Shown here piece by piece: positions 36,370 through 44,628 of a DNA stretch of 64,000 nt. This stretch comes from an uncultured Clostridium sp. Lineage in GTDB: Bacteria > Bacillota > Clostridia > TANB77 > CAG-508. Location of the stretch: positions 84,598 to 148,597 of the forward strand of contig CANTAQ010000001.1 in NCBI GenBank assembly GCA_947651825.1. The letters run 5' to 3'. Both the position numbers and the translations under genes were made by a program. Below the pieces are notes generated by a model that was not told the DNA's origin, searched no databases, and saw only the letters and a list, made by a program, of their open reading frames with translations. Every line of letters starts with the position of its first letter. Within the stretch, counting starts at the first letter, position 1.

Positions 36370-37368
36370 ATGGGGGATAAGCAATTGAAAAAGAATGCAA
36401 TAAAAAATTTCGAAAAAATACGAGAAAAGAGAACTATATCAAAAGAAAGTCAAAAACTAATATTTGGAAGATTAATTTCAAATTTTGCTATTGGCATTTC
36501 TTTTATAATTTTAATTTTATCTTACTATCTTGCAACATTTTATATTCCTAAAAATATTACTGAAATAATATATCATATTTCAGCACTTACATTATTAGTA
36601 TTTACTATTATTATTTTTGAAGTAGGGTATAGAAAAGATAATGGAAAATATGCACTAACAGGATTAGAATTACTTGTTTTTGCACTAATTTCTTTGTTTG
36701 CACCATATATATATTATGTATTTAGTAAGACAGCAATTATTACATGCATATTAGTAATGACAGTATATTTTATAATTAAAATAATAGTTATTTACAACAA
36801 AGAAAAGAATGTAGCATTAAAGCAAAATGATGATATAAATACAATAATAAAAAAAGAAAGTCAAGATTATTTAGCTAAGAAAGTTTCTAAAACAAAGAAA
36901 GAAAAAACATTAGCAACTACTAAAAAAGAAAAAACAGCAACTGAAACAAAGAAAGCTACAACAAATGTAAAGAAAAAAACTACTACTGAAAAGCAGTCAT
37001 TAGCAGCTAAAGCAAAAGAAGATTTAGCAGTTAATCCTAGAAAGAGTACAGTAAAGAATATTCCTGCAAAAACAACAACAACTAAAAAATCAACTTCAAC
37101 AAATAATAATACAAAAAAAGAACCAGTCAAGAAAAATACTTCTAAAGTTGAAGTAAAATCAAATACAAATACAGCAAAAACGGCAACTAAGCCAAAGACA
37201 ACAACTACTAAAAAGAAATCAGCAACAACAAAAACGACATCTGCAGGAAAAAGTTCATCAGCAAAGACTTCTGCAAAAAAATCAACAACAAAGAAAACTA
37301 CAGCAACAAAAAAGACTGGAACATCAGCTAAGCCAACTAACAAAAGAACAACTAAAAAAGGAGAATAG
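36370..37368 (+). CDS. Four-helix membrane protein with a long Lys/Thr tail
   Basis: Protein of 332 residues that I do not recognise. Residues 1-28 are basic. Four hydrophobic helices lie at about 35-57, 63-80, 90-115 and 117-140. From about residue 160 to the end the chain is almost only Lys, Thr, Ala and Ser, with repeated KKTTT and TTKK runs like histone H1 or AlgP tails. Such a tail is disordered and strongly basic and could bind DNA, RNA or teichoic-type polymers. The signal is not an artefact: codons vary within the repeats. It lies 4 bases after rsmE and 4 before yicC. Confidence 0.75.
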   Translation: MGDKQLKKNAIKNFEKIREKRTISKESQKLIFGRLISNFAIGISFIILILSYYLATFYIPKNITEIIYHISALTLLVFTIIIFEVGYRKDNGKYALTGLELLVFALISLFAPYIYYVFSKTAIITCILVMTVYFIIKIIVIYNKEKNVALKQNDDINTIIKKESQDYLAKKVSKTKKEKTLATTKKEKTATETKKATTNVKKKTTTEKQSLAAKAKEDLAVNPRKSTVKNIPAKTTTTKKSTSTNNNTKKEPVKKNTSKVEVKSNTNTAKTATKPKTTTTKKKSATTKTTSAGKSSSAKTSAKKSTTKKTTATKKTGTSAKPTNKRTTKKGE

Positions 37369-37372
37369 ATAA

Positions 37373-38251
37373 ATGTTAAAAAGTATGACAGGATTTGGTA
37401 GAGCTAAGTATGAAGTAAACTCTAGAGAATATATAATAGATATGAAATCTGTAAATAATAGATATAGCGATATATCTATTAAAATGCCAAGAAGTATAAG
37501 CTTTTTAGAGGAAAAAGTAAAACAGAAAATAACTAGTGTAATTTCTAGAGGAAAAGTAGAAGTTTTTATAACTTTCAATAATTATAGTGACAAAGGAAAA
37601 AACATTAGAATAAATTCAGAATTGGCAAAAATATATATAAATGAAATCCAAAAACTATCTGAGGATACAAATAATTCTCAATTAATAAACATACAAGAAA
37701 TTTTAAAATTGCCTGATGTTTTAAATATTCAGTTAGATCAAGAAGCAGAAGAATTAATTTGGAATGAATTACAAATAGTTTTATCTGAAGCTATAGATAA
37801 TTTTATTAATATGAGAAAAAAAGAAGGAAAGAAAATACAAGAAGATTTAGAAAATCGAATTTTATTCATTGAACAAAATGTTAATAATATTGATAATATT
37901 TCTGCTGGACTTGTGCAAGAATATATAGTAAAATTAGAAAAAAGAATTAATGAAATTCTAAAGAATAATATGGTGGATGAAAGCCGATTAGCACAAGAAG
38001 TAGTAATATATTCAGATAAATGTTCTGTTGAAGAAGAACTAACAAGATTAAAAAGTCATATAATTCAGTTTAAAGACTTATTAAATAGTAATAATGCGAC
38101 TGGTAAAAAGATAGATTTTTTAATTCAAGAAATGAACAGAGAAACAAATACAATAGGCTCAAAGGCAAACAATTTACAGATTACAAATTATGTAATAGAA
38201 ATTAAAACTGAATTAGAAAATATTCGTGAACAAATTCAAAATGTTGAATAG
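37373..38251 (+). CDS. yicC: YicC-family endoribonuclease
   Basis: Endoribonuclease of 292 residues. The N terminus MLKSMTGFGRAKYE is the YicC signature, and the DUF1732 C-terminal half shows DESRLAQEVVIYSDKCSVEEELTRL and GKKIDFLIQEMNRETNTIGSKA, which hold the conserved catalytic residues. In Clostridia yicC is often followed by remA, rpoZ and gmk, exactly as here. Its ATG lies 4 bases after the preceding stop. Confidence 0.94.
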   Translation: MLKSMTGFGRAKYEVNSREYIIDMKSVNNRYSDISIKMPRSISFLEEKVKQKITSVISRGKVEVFITFNNYSDKGKNIRINSELAKIYINEIQKLSEDTNNSQLINIQEILKLPDVLNIQLDQEAEELIWNELQIVLSEAIDNFINMRKKEGKKIQEDLENRILFIEQNVNNIDNISAGLVQEYIVKLEKRINEILKNNMVDESRLAQEVVIYSDKCSVEEELTRLKSHIIQFKDLLNSNNATGKKIDFLIQEMNRETNTIGSKANNLQITNYVIEIKTELENIREQIQNVE

Positions 38252-38266
38252 TAAGGAGATGTAAAT

Positions 38267-38545
38267 ATGCAATTAGTTAATATTGGTTTTGGAAATATTG
38301 TTTCTGCAAATAAAATAGTTACTATTGTTAATCCAGATGCAGCTCCAATAAAAAGATTGGTACAAGAAGCAAAAGATAGCAAAATAGCAATTGATGCAAC
38401 ATGCGGTAGACGAACAAGAGCAGTTTTAATTATGGATTCAGGGCACGTAATATTATCTTCAGTTCAACCAGAAACAATAGCTTCAAGATTAGATAAAGAT
38501 TTAGGTAAAGAAGAAAATATGGAAATTAAAAAGGAGGAGAATTAA
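38267..38545 (+). CDS. remA: Extracellular matrix regulator RemA-like DNA-binding protein
   Basis: DNA-binding protein of 92 residues, DUF370 family. [18 protein letters not shown] and [22 protein letters not shown] are the family motifs; the ring-forming protein binds promoters of matrix and osmoprotection genes in Bacillus. The last 15 residues are charged and variable. GGAGATG precedes the ATG. rpoZ starts right after its stop. Confidence 0.92.
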   Translation: MQLVNIGFGNIVSANKIVTIVNPDAAPIKRLVQEAKDSKIAIDATCGRRTRAVLIMDSGHVILSSVQPETIASRLDKDLGKEENMEIKKEEN

Positions 38546-38546
38546 A

Positions 38547-38735
38547 ATGATTATTAAACCAACTGTTACAGAATTACTAGAAAAAATTGACAACAGATTT
38601 GAATTAGTTATACTAGTTTCAAAACGTGCAAGACAAATTTCAGAAGGGCAATTACCTTTAACAAATATTAAAGAGAAATCTGCAGTTACAATAGCTGCAA
38701 ATGAAATAGCAGAAGGTAAGGTGAAAGAATGTTAG
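38547..38735 (+). CDS. rpoZ: RNA polymerase omega subunit
   Basis: Short omega subunit of 62 residues that helps assemble RNA polymerase. IIKPTVTELLEKIDNRFELVILVSKRARQI is the conserved core, with the R-A-R-Q motif; KSAVTIAANEIAEGKV is the second helix. AAGGAGGAG precedes the ATG. It overlaps gmk by 7 bases, so translation is coupled. Confidence 0.93.
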   Translation: MIIKPTVTELLEKIDNRFELVILVSKRARQISEGQLPLTNIKEKSAVTIAANEIAEGKVKEC

Positions 38736-39319
38736 TTTTATTATCAGGTGTTTCAGGAGCAGGAAAAGATACTATAAAAAAAGAATTAATAAAAAGAATG
38801 GATAATGTAACTTCAATGCCTTCATATACTGATAGAAGTCCAAGACCTGGTGAAGAAAATGGTAAAATTTATAATTTTATATCAACTGAAGAATTTGAGA
38901 ATAAAATTAAAAGTAATGAATTTTATGAATATTCAGTTCATCATGAACATTACTATGGAACTTCTAAAAAAGTCTTAAATGATACAATTAGTTCAGGAAA
39001 GATTATTGTAAAAGATATTGAGGTAAATGGAACTGAAAATTTATTAAAACTTTTGAAAGATCAATTAGATATTATTACTATCTTTTTAAGAGTTCCTAAA
39101 GAGGAATTAAGAAGACGACTAGAGCACAGAGTAGAAAAAGCTAGCATCAAAGAAATAGAATTAAGATTAAATAGATTTGATTATGAAGAATCTAAAATTG
39201 GAATTTATGATTATGTTTTAAAAAATGATGATTTAGAAAAAACTGTTCAAATCATTATGACAATAATTGAAAATGAATATAAAATAAAAAGAGGAAAGAG
39301 GGATACTAATGAAAAATAA
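38729..39319 (+). CDS. gmk: Guanylate kinase
   Basis: Phosphorylates GMP to GDP. The P-loop SGVSGAGKDT (about residues 6-15) is slightly unusual, with D after GK; the GMP-binding PSYTDRSPRPGEENGKIY and FISTEEFENKI follow. 196 residues. It overlaps rpoZ by 7 bases upstream and the small membrane gene by 11 bases downstream, showing a tightly coupled operon. Confidence 0.92.
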   Translation: MLVLLSGVSGAGKDTIKKELIKRMDNVTSMPSYTDRSPRPGEENGKIYNFISTEEFENKIKSNEFYEYSVHHEHYYGTSKKVLNDTISSGKIIVKDIEVNGTENLLKLLKDQLDIITIFLRVPKEELRRRLEHRVEKASIKEIELRLNRFDYEESKIGIYDYVLKNDDLEKTVQIIMTIIENEYKIKRGKRDTNEK

Positions 39320-39422
39320 TAAAAAGCAAAAAATAATGGTAAAAATATTTGCTTTAGTTTTAGCTTTAATGATGATATTAAGTGTAGCAATTACATTAAT
39401 ATATATGCTAATTGGTAAATAA
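39309..39422 (+). CDS. Small single-pass membrane protein, DUF4044-like
   Basis: 37 residues: a basic start (MKNNKKQKIMVKIF) and one transmembrane helix (ALVLALMMILSVAITLIYML). This matches the small DUF4044 family often coded next to gmk or cdaA genes in Clostridia. The ATG lies inside the gmk 3' end (11-base overlap) with AGAGG nearby, and cdaA follows 15 bases later. Function unknown. Confidence 0.72.
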   Translation: MKNNKKQKIMVKIFALVLALMMILSVAITLIYMLIGK

Positions 39423-39437
39423 TAGGAGGAAATACAA

Positions 39438-40307
39438 ATGCTAAAAACTGTTGAACTTCCCACAGTACAAGAAGGGAGTATAATGAACTATATAAATACA
39501 TTGCGTAATAGCCCAACCCATTTAATCACTTTCATTATAGATATTACGATAGTTATATTCTTAGCAGTTAAGTTTTTAAAATTAGTAAAAGGAACTCGAG
39601 CATTGCAATTATTAAAAGGTATTTTCTTTTTAGTGATTGCTACAATATTAAGCTCAGTTTTTAACCTAACAATACTTAATATGATTTTAACTTCATTTAT
39701 GACATATGGAGTAATATTACTTATTATTATGTTTCAACCAGAAATACGACGTGGATTAGAGCAATTGGGATCAAATAAAGTAAATAGATTTTTTGGAATA
39801 GAAGAAGAAATTGCCAACAAAGTAAAAGAAAATATATTTAAATTAACAATAGCAACATCAGAACTATCTCAGTCAAAAACTGGAGCACTTATAGTTATAG
39901 AAAAAAGTATAAAATTAAAAGATATAATAGATTCTGGAATTGTTATTAATTCTGAAATATCTCCACAATTACTTGTAAATATATTTGAACCCAAAACACC
40001 ATTGCATGATGGCGCAGTAATAATAAGTGAAAGTAAAATAATGGCAGCAGCTTGCATGTTACCACTTGCAAATGATAAGAATATTCCAAAAACTTTAGGG
40101 ACAAGACATAGATCAGCATTAGGTATTTCAAAGGAAACAGATGCAATAGTTGTTGTTGTATCAGAAGAAACTGGAAAAATATCAGTTGCAAAAAATGGGA
40201 CATTAATTGCAGATGTGAAAGAAGATGCTTTAAAACAAATATTAATAAAAAATTTAGTTCCAAAAATTGATGATGCGAAAAAGAATAATAAAATAAAGAG
40301 GAAATAA
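39438..40307 (+). CDS. cdaA: Diadenylate cyclase CdaA
   Basis: Makes c-di-AMP from two ATP at the membrane. Three transmembrane helices fill about residues 28-105; the DisA_N domain follows with PKTPLHDGAVII (the DGA motif, about residue 190) and GTRHRSALGIS (the RHR motif, about 217-227). 289 residues. AGGAGG precedes ATG 39438; a second ATG at 39483 is possible. Its stop shares a base with the truA start (TAATG). No cdaR follows, the commoner arrangement. Confidence 0.94.
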   Translation: MLKTVELPTVQEGSIMNYINTLRNSPTHLITFIIDITIVIFLAVKFLKLVKGTRALQLLKGIFFLVIATILSSVFNLTILNMILTSFMTYGVILLIIMFQPEIRRGLEQLGSNKVNRFFGIEEEIANKVKENIFKLTIATSELSQSKTGALIVIEKSIKLKDIIDSGIVINSEISPQLLVNIFEPKTPLHDGAVIISESKIMAAACMLPLANDKNIPKTLGTRHRSALGISKETDAIVVVVSEETGKISVAKNGTLIADVKEDALKQILIKNLVPKIDDAKKNNKIKRK

Positions 40308-41041
40308 TGCGAAATATAAAATTAATAATAGAATATGATGGTAAAAAATTTGGTGGATGGCAAAGACAGCCCACCAAATTAAACATTCAAGGAGAAATAG
40401 AACAAGCAATAAAAGAGCTTACTGGAGAAGAGGTTAATTTAACTGCTTCAGGAAGAACTGATGCAGGTGTACATAGTTTAGGACAAGTTGCAAACTTTAA
40501 GACAAATAGTAATATAGAAATAGAAAAGTTTGCAATTGCAATTAAATCAAAACTCAAAAAAAGTATTGTTATAAAATCAGCAGAAGAAGTAGAAGAAGAC
40601 TTTCACGCAAGATACAAATGTAAAGGAAAAAAATATAGATATGTAATTAACAATTCATATCAAGGAACCGCTATATATAGAGATTTAGAATACCACATTT
40701 CACAAAAATTAAATATTGATAAAATGAAACAAGCTATAAAGTTCTTTGAAGGAAAACATGATTTTAAAGGATTTAGAGCAAGTGGTACTAGTAGTAAAGA
40801 TAGTATCAGAGAGATATACAAAGGTGAAATAAAAACAGATGGAGATAAAATTATAATAGAATTAACAGGTAATGGATTTATGTATAATATGGTTAGAATA
40901 ATTGCAGGAACTTTAGTTGATGTAGGTCTTAGCAAGATAAATCCAGAAGATATACCAGAAATACTAGAATCAAAAGATAGAACTAGAGCTGGAAAAACAT
41001 TACCTGCACATGGATTATATCTTGTAGAGGTATATTATTAA
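40307..41041 (+). CDS. truA: tRNA pseudouridine(38-40) synthase
   Basis: Forms pseudouridine at positions 38-40 of tRNAs. The catalytic aspartate lies in ASGRTDAGVHSLGQVANF (about residues 48-65); the N terminus NIKLIIEYDGKKFGGWQRQ and GNGFMYNMVRIIAGTLVDVG are also signatures. 244 residues. It is translationally coupled to cdaA. Confidence 0.95.
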   Translation: MRNIKLIIEYDGKKFGGWQRQPTKLNIQGEIEQAIKELTGEEVNLTASGRTDAGVHSLGQVANFKTNSNIEIEKFAIAIKSKLKKSIVIKSAEEVEEDFHARYKCKGKKYRYVINNSYQGTAIYRDLEYHISQKLNIDKMKQAIKFFEGKHDFKGFRASGTSSKDSIREIYKGEIKTDGDKIIIELTGNGFMYNMVRIIAGTLVDVGLSKINPEDIPEILESKDRTRAGKTLPAHGLYLVEVYY

Positions 41042-41115
41042 AATATTATAATGTAGTAAATTAGTATCAATTATAAGTAATAAAAAATAATACATAAAAA
41101 AGTAGAGGAGCAATA

Positions 41116-42222
41116 ATGAAAATATTAGTTTTATCCTGCGGCACAGGAGGAGGACATAATTCAGCAGCAAAAGCAATAGTAGATGAATTAAATAGACATA
41201 ATGCAACTGCAGATTTTATAGAATATTTAGATATTATAAACCCTAGAATTAGGAACTTAGTAAACAACCTTTATATTAAAAGTACAACTGGAAATGGAAG
41301 AATATTTAAAAGAGTATATAAATTAGGCACATTATATGATAACACTAATTTTAAATCACCAGTATATGTATTAAATAGTTTTGCAAAAAAGAAACTCTAT
41401 GAGTATATAAAGTCTAATAATTATGATTATATTGCAACCACTCATTTATTTGCTGCACAAGCATTAACTTGTATAAAAAAAGAGCATAGTGATATACATT
41501 TTATAGAAATATGCACAGATTATACTTATATACCATTTTGGAGAGAAACTAATCCAGATTTTATAATAGTTCCTCATAAAGATTTAGTCCAGAATTTTGA
41601 AGAAAAAGGCGTAAACAGAGATAAAATTGTTCCCATAGGAATACCAGTTTATAAAGATTTTTCCATGGATTTAGAAAAAGAAAAATGCTATAATGAATTA
41701 AAGTTAGACAAAACAAAGAAGTATACATTAATAATGACAGGTAGTATGGGATTTGGAAATACTATACAAATTGTTGATGAATTATCTAAGAGAGTAAATG
41801 CTACAAATATTGTAATTTGCGGAAGCAATAAAAAATTGCAAGGAGAATTAAAAAGTAAATATCCTTTAGATAAAGTAATTCCGATAGGTTTTACAAATAA
41901 GATAAGCAAATATATGAGAATAAGCAATGTCTTGTTGACAAAACCGGGTGGACTTACGACAACCGAGGCAGGTACAATAAATATTCCTATAATTCATACA
42001 ATGCCAATACCAGGATGTGAAAATTACAATGCAGAGTTTTTTGAAAAAAGAGGAATGTCAAAGAAATGTAATACAATTGAAGAAATTTGTGAAGAAACTC
42101 AAAGACTAATGAATGATGATGATTTAAGAAATCAAATGATAGAAAACCAAAAGAAATATATTGATAAAGAAACATGCACTAAAATATGTAATTTAATAAT
42201 TAACGAATGTAATAGAATTTAA
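41116..42222 (+). CDS. Processive diacylglycerol glycosyltransferase-like (UgtP/MGDG synthase type)
   Basis: GT28-type enzyme that adds a sugar from a UDP-sugar to diacylglycerol to make membrane glycolipids. The N-terminal signature LVLSCGTGGGHNSAAKAI (about residues 4-21), THLFAAQAL and the C-terminal donor site TKPGGLTTTEA (about residue 276) are present. 368 residues. plsC follows after 34 bases and pairs well with a lipid-synthesis role. The sugar is unknown. Confidence 0.88.
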   Translation: MKILVLSCGTGGGHNSAAKAIVDELNRHNATADFIEYLDIINPRIRNLVNNLYIKSTTGNGRIFKRVYKLGTLYDNTNFKSPVYVLNSFAKKKLYEYIKSNNYDYIATTHLFAAQALTCIKKEHSDIHFIEICTDYTYIPFWRETNPDFIIVPHKDLVQNFEEKGVNRDKIVPIGIPVYKDFSMDLEKEKCYNELKLDKTKKYTLIMTGSMGFGNTIQIVDELSKRVNATNIVICGSNKKLQGELKSKYPLDKVIPIGFTNKISKYMRISNVLLTKPGGLTTTEAGTINIPIIHTMPIPGCENYNAEFFEKRGMSKKCNTIEEICEETQRLMNDDDLRNQMIENQKKYIDKETCTKICNLIINECNRI

Positions 42223-42256
42223 TAAATATAATATGAACAAAGAGGAGGTGTAATAA

Positions 42257-43018
42257 ATGGAAAAAATAAATAATTTAGAAGATGTCGATGAAAATTCTGA
42301 TATTATTGATATGTGGACACCATTAAATTTTGATTCAAACGAAAATTATAAATTTGTAAGTGACAATGATTTATATAATTTAATATCTGATGTCGTGTAT
42401 TATTTTGTTGCAGTACCAGTTATATACATAATATCTAAAGTTATGTTTGGACTAAAAATAGAAGGCAAAGAAAATTTAGAAAAGACAAATAAAGCAGCTA
42501 TAACTATTTCTAATCATATACATTTTTTAGATTGTGCAATGATAGGACTTGCAATGTTTCCAAAAAGAATTTATTATACTGCTTCTGATGGTTCATTCAA
42601 AATGCCAATAGTAAGACACCTTGTCAAATTGTTAAATGCTCTTCCTATATCAGATAATTTAAATAGTAAAAAGAGATTATTATTAGCAATAGATGACTTA
42701 TTATCAAAAGGAGAAAAAGTACATTTTTATCCAGAAGCTTCAATGTGGCCCTATCATAAAAAAATCAGAAAATTTAAGAATGGTGCATTTGAAGTAGCAG
42801 TAAGAAATAATGTGCCAATAATACCAATAGTGTTTAAATTCAGAGAAGTAACAGGATTAAGAAAATTCATAAAAGAAAAACCATTTATTACTTTAAAAAT
42901 CTTAGAACCAGTATACCCAAATACTGAAGTTCCAAGAAGAGAACAAATAGAAAATTTAAAAGAAGCTATATCAAAGGCGATGAAAGAAGAAAGTAGGAAT
43001 TTATATGAAGAAATTTAA
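42257..43018 (+). CDS. 1-acylglycerol-3-phosphate acyltransferase-like (PlsC)
   Basis: Lysophosphatidate acyltransferase family, making phosphatidate at the membrane. The catalytic SNHIHFLD (H-x4-D type) lies near residue 83, and HFYPEASMWPYHKKI is the second motif (FPEG variant). A hydrophobic helix lies at about residues 45-65. 253 residues. The gene lies between the glycolipid glycosyltransferase and a membrane-anchored protein, which overlaps its 3' end by 14 bases. Confidence 0.88.
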   Translation: MEKINNLEDVDENSDIIDMWTPLNFDSNENYKFVSDNDLYNLISDVVYYFVAVPVIYIISKVMFGLKIEGKENLEKTNKAAITISNHIHFLDCAMIGLAMFPKRIYYTASDGSFKMPIVRHLVKLLNALPISDNLNSKKRLLLAIDDLLSKGEKVHFYPEASMWPYHKKIRKFKNGAFEVAVRNNVPIIPIVFKFREVTGLRKFIKEKPFITLKILEPVYPNTEVPRREQIENLKEAISKAMKEESRNLYEEI

Positions 43019-43787
43019 AATAATATCTTTTTGTGTTTTATTAGTAGTTATAGTAACTGGTGTACTTTTTTTATCAAGTAAAAGTAATAAAAAAGAAAAA
43101 GAGAAAAAAGAAGAAAAGCAAGTTAATGAAACAAATTATATTGTCAATGAATCATCAACAAATAATAATAACGTATCTAATAGAGATAACATTGTATCAG
43201 AAAACAAAGTAAGTGAACTTCCAGAAATTCCAAAATCAGAACTAATACAAGGTATTGTAGAATTTAATCATGATGGCAAAATATTTATGTTTAATGGTCA
43301 ACACTTTGGAGAATTTGGATTCGAAATGGAAGAATATACAGAAGCACATATAGCTAACAATAAGCAGAAATGCATAGATTATGTTACACATATTGAATAT
43401 AATGCAGATTATATTCAAGAAGGAGATATTTTAATTCTTTCAAAAAATGCTCTAAAAAAAGAAAATATTAATAATCTACAAGATAGTACTTTTATTGTTT
43501 TAAAAGCAAAAGATTATGAAACTATGAAAAGGCAAACTTTAAATAATGAAAAAGAATTCATATTAACAATTGGAGAGTACTATGATAATGATGGGACACT
43601 TTATTTGAAATATAATATTTCAGACGAAGATTTCGACTTCCCATTTGCTATAAAAGTTAATATATCAGAAAATACTCAAATATTAGGAAAATTAGAAGAA
43701 GGAATAACTGTAAAAGTGGAATATAAAGATATAAATGTACCTTTAGATCAACTAGAAGTACAATCTATAGAAATAATTGAATATTAG
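43005..43787 (+). CDS. Membrane-anchored extracellular protein, unknown function
   Basis: 260 residues: N-terminal helix (KIISFCVLLVVIVTGVLFLS, about 4-23), then a Lys/Glu and Asn/Ser linker to about residue 75, then an extracellular domain. Short strand-like segments (GIVEFNHDGKIFMFNG, GDILILSKNAL) suggest an OB-like beta domain, but I do not recognise it. It overlaps plsC by 14 bases and is the last gene before a terminator at 43829. Confidence 0.7.
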   Translation: MKKFKIISFCVLLVVIVTGVLFLSSKSNKKEKEKKEEKQVNETNYIVNESSTNNNNVSNRDNIVSENKVSELPEIPKSELIQGIVEFNHDGKIFMFNGQHFGEFGFEMEEYTEAHIANNKQKCIDYVTHIEYNADYIQEGDILILSKNALKKENINNLQDSTFIVLKAKDYETMKRQTLNNEKEFILTIGEYYDNDGTLYLKYNISDEDFDFPFAIKVNISENTQILGKLEEGITVKVEYKDINVPLDQLEVQSIEIIEY

Positions 43788-43828
43788 ACACACATTATTA
43801 TTTATAAAAATATGATAAATAATAATAC

Positions 43829-43870
43829 TAAAATGAATTTGTAGAATTAATTTACAAATTCATTTTTTTA
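43829..43870 (+). terminator. Strong terminator ending the rsmE-to-43787 block
   Basis: AAAATGAATTTGTA pairs with TACAAATTCATTTT, then more T. A second A/T hairpin lies at about 43795-43828. Confidence 0.85.
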
Positions 43871-43978
43871 AATATGAAAGCAATATTTACATAAAAAAAG
43901 TCACAAAAAGTCACATTTTTTCATATTGACCTTAGCAACATTCTATGATAATCTTTATTCAAGCAATGCTTAGTAAAA

Positions 43979-43998
43979 AAATAAGTACGAATGTGCAA
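43979..43998. repeat. Left arm of a 20-base inverted repeat
   Basis: AAATAAGTACGAATGTGCAA, whose reverse complement recurs at 44542-44562 with one extra base. The pair brackets the GC-rich secreted-protein gene. A further ten-base direct repeat, CTTAGCAACA, lies at 43931 and 44571. Confidence 0.7.
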
Positions 43999-44026
43999 TC
44001 TATTTATTTTAAAGGAGACTAACATC

Positions 44027-44470
44027 ATGCGTAAACAGTTTAAATCGATTGCGGCTGCCATTCTGGCAGTGCTTATGCTGATGAGTATCAGCATGACTGC
44101 CGTGGCGGCGGAACAGGTTCCTGTGGTGAGCGAGGCTGAAGTTTCTGAGGCTTCTGCCAGGGGAGTAGTTCAAAACTTCGGTCCCAAAAACCTGATGCTT
44201 TATGCAAACGCACCGGTTTTGGACGACCTTTACATTCCCAGCAGCGCCAGAACTGTCCAGCATAAGCTGGTAAGTAGTAGTGTCCAATCGGTTGTGTTTA
44301 GGTTTCAAAACCTGTCTACAGGAGAAACCAGAAGCTTCACAGCCCTTTCAAACAATGGATGGCTTTCCGACACCTATAATACTTCTTTCCCTGCGGGGCA
44401 TTATAAGATGTGGGTTGTCTATGCCAGTGCGAGTGGAAGCTATGATGTGGCAATCAACTTCCTGTCCTGA
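44027..44470 (+). CDS. Secreted protein of foreign composition, unknown function
   Basis: 147 residues with a clear Sec signal peptide: basic MRKQFK, a hydrophobic core IAAAILAVLMLMSISM and cleavage after AVAA. The mature part of about 120 residues looks like a beta-rich domain (SSVQSVVFRFQNLSTGETRSF, GHYKMWVVYASASGSYDVAI). I do not recognise it. Base use is far richer in GC than its neighbours (GCG, CTG, GTC). It lies alone between inverted repeats and ends at its own terminator, next to a large ABC exporter or peptide-sensing permease pair. AAAGGAG precedes ATG 44027; the upstream in-frame ATG at 43991 has no binding site and is inside the repeat. Confidence 0.75.
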   Translation: MRKQFKSIAAAILAVLMLMSISMTAVAAEQVPVVSEAEVSEASARGVVQNFGPKNLMLYANAPVLDDLYIPSSARTVQHKLVSSSVQSVVFRFQNLSTGETRSFTALSNNGWLSDTYNTSFPAGHYKMWVVYASASGSYDVAINFLS

Positions 44471-44541
44471 ACTTTATAGCAAGAAAATCTGAAAGTAAAG
44501 GAATACTGCCCAAATTCCATAGCAAGTAAGTAACGACCTTT

Positions 44542-44562
44542 TTGCACATTCGTATCTTATTT
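44542..44562. repeat. Right arm of the inverted repeat
   Basis: Reverse complement of 43979-43998 with one inserted base. It lies just downstream of the secreted-protein gene, a few bases before its terminator. Confidence 0.7.
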
Positions 44563-44565
44563 TAT

Positions 44566-44596
44566 GGGAGCTTAGCAACAGCTGGGCTCCCTTTTC
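44566..44596 (+). terminator. Terminator after the secreted-protein gene
   Basis: GGGAGC pairs with GCTCCC with an inner AGC/GCT, then TTTT. It contains one copy of CTTAGCAACA in its loop. Confidence 0.75.
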
Positions 44597-44628
44597 TAAA
44601 ATATATATATTGTAAGGAGCTAAAACAT

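Noticed and set aside
36867-37343. 158-codon minus-strand ORF rich in Val and Phe
   Set aside because: It is the antisense shadow of the Lys/Thr-rich tail (AAA and ACA codons read backwards) and has no ribosome binding site.
43931-44580. CTTAGCAACA direct repeats as a target-site duplication of a transposon
   Set aside because: They lie at unequal distances (38 and 8 bases) from the inverted repeats, so they do not abut the presumed ends as a true duplication would. They may be coincidental.
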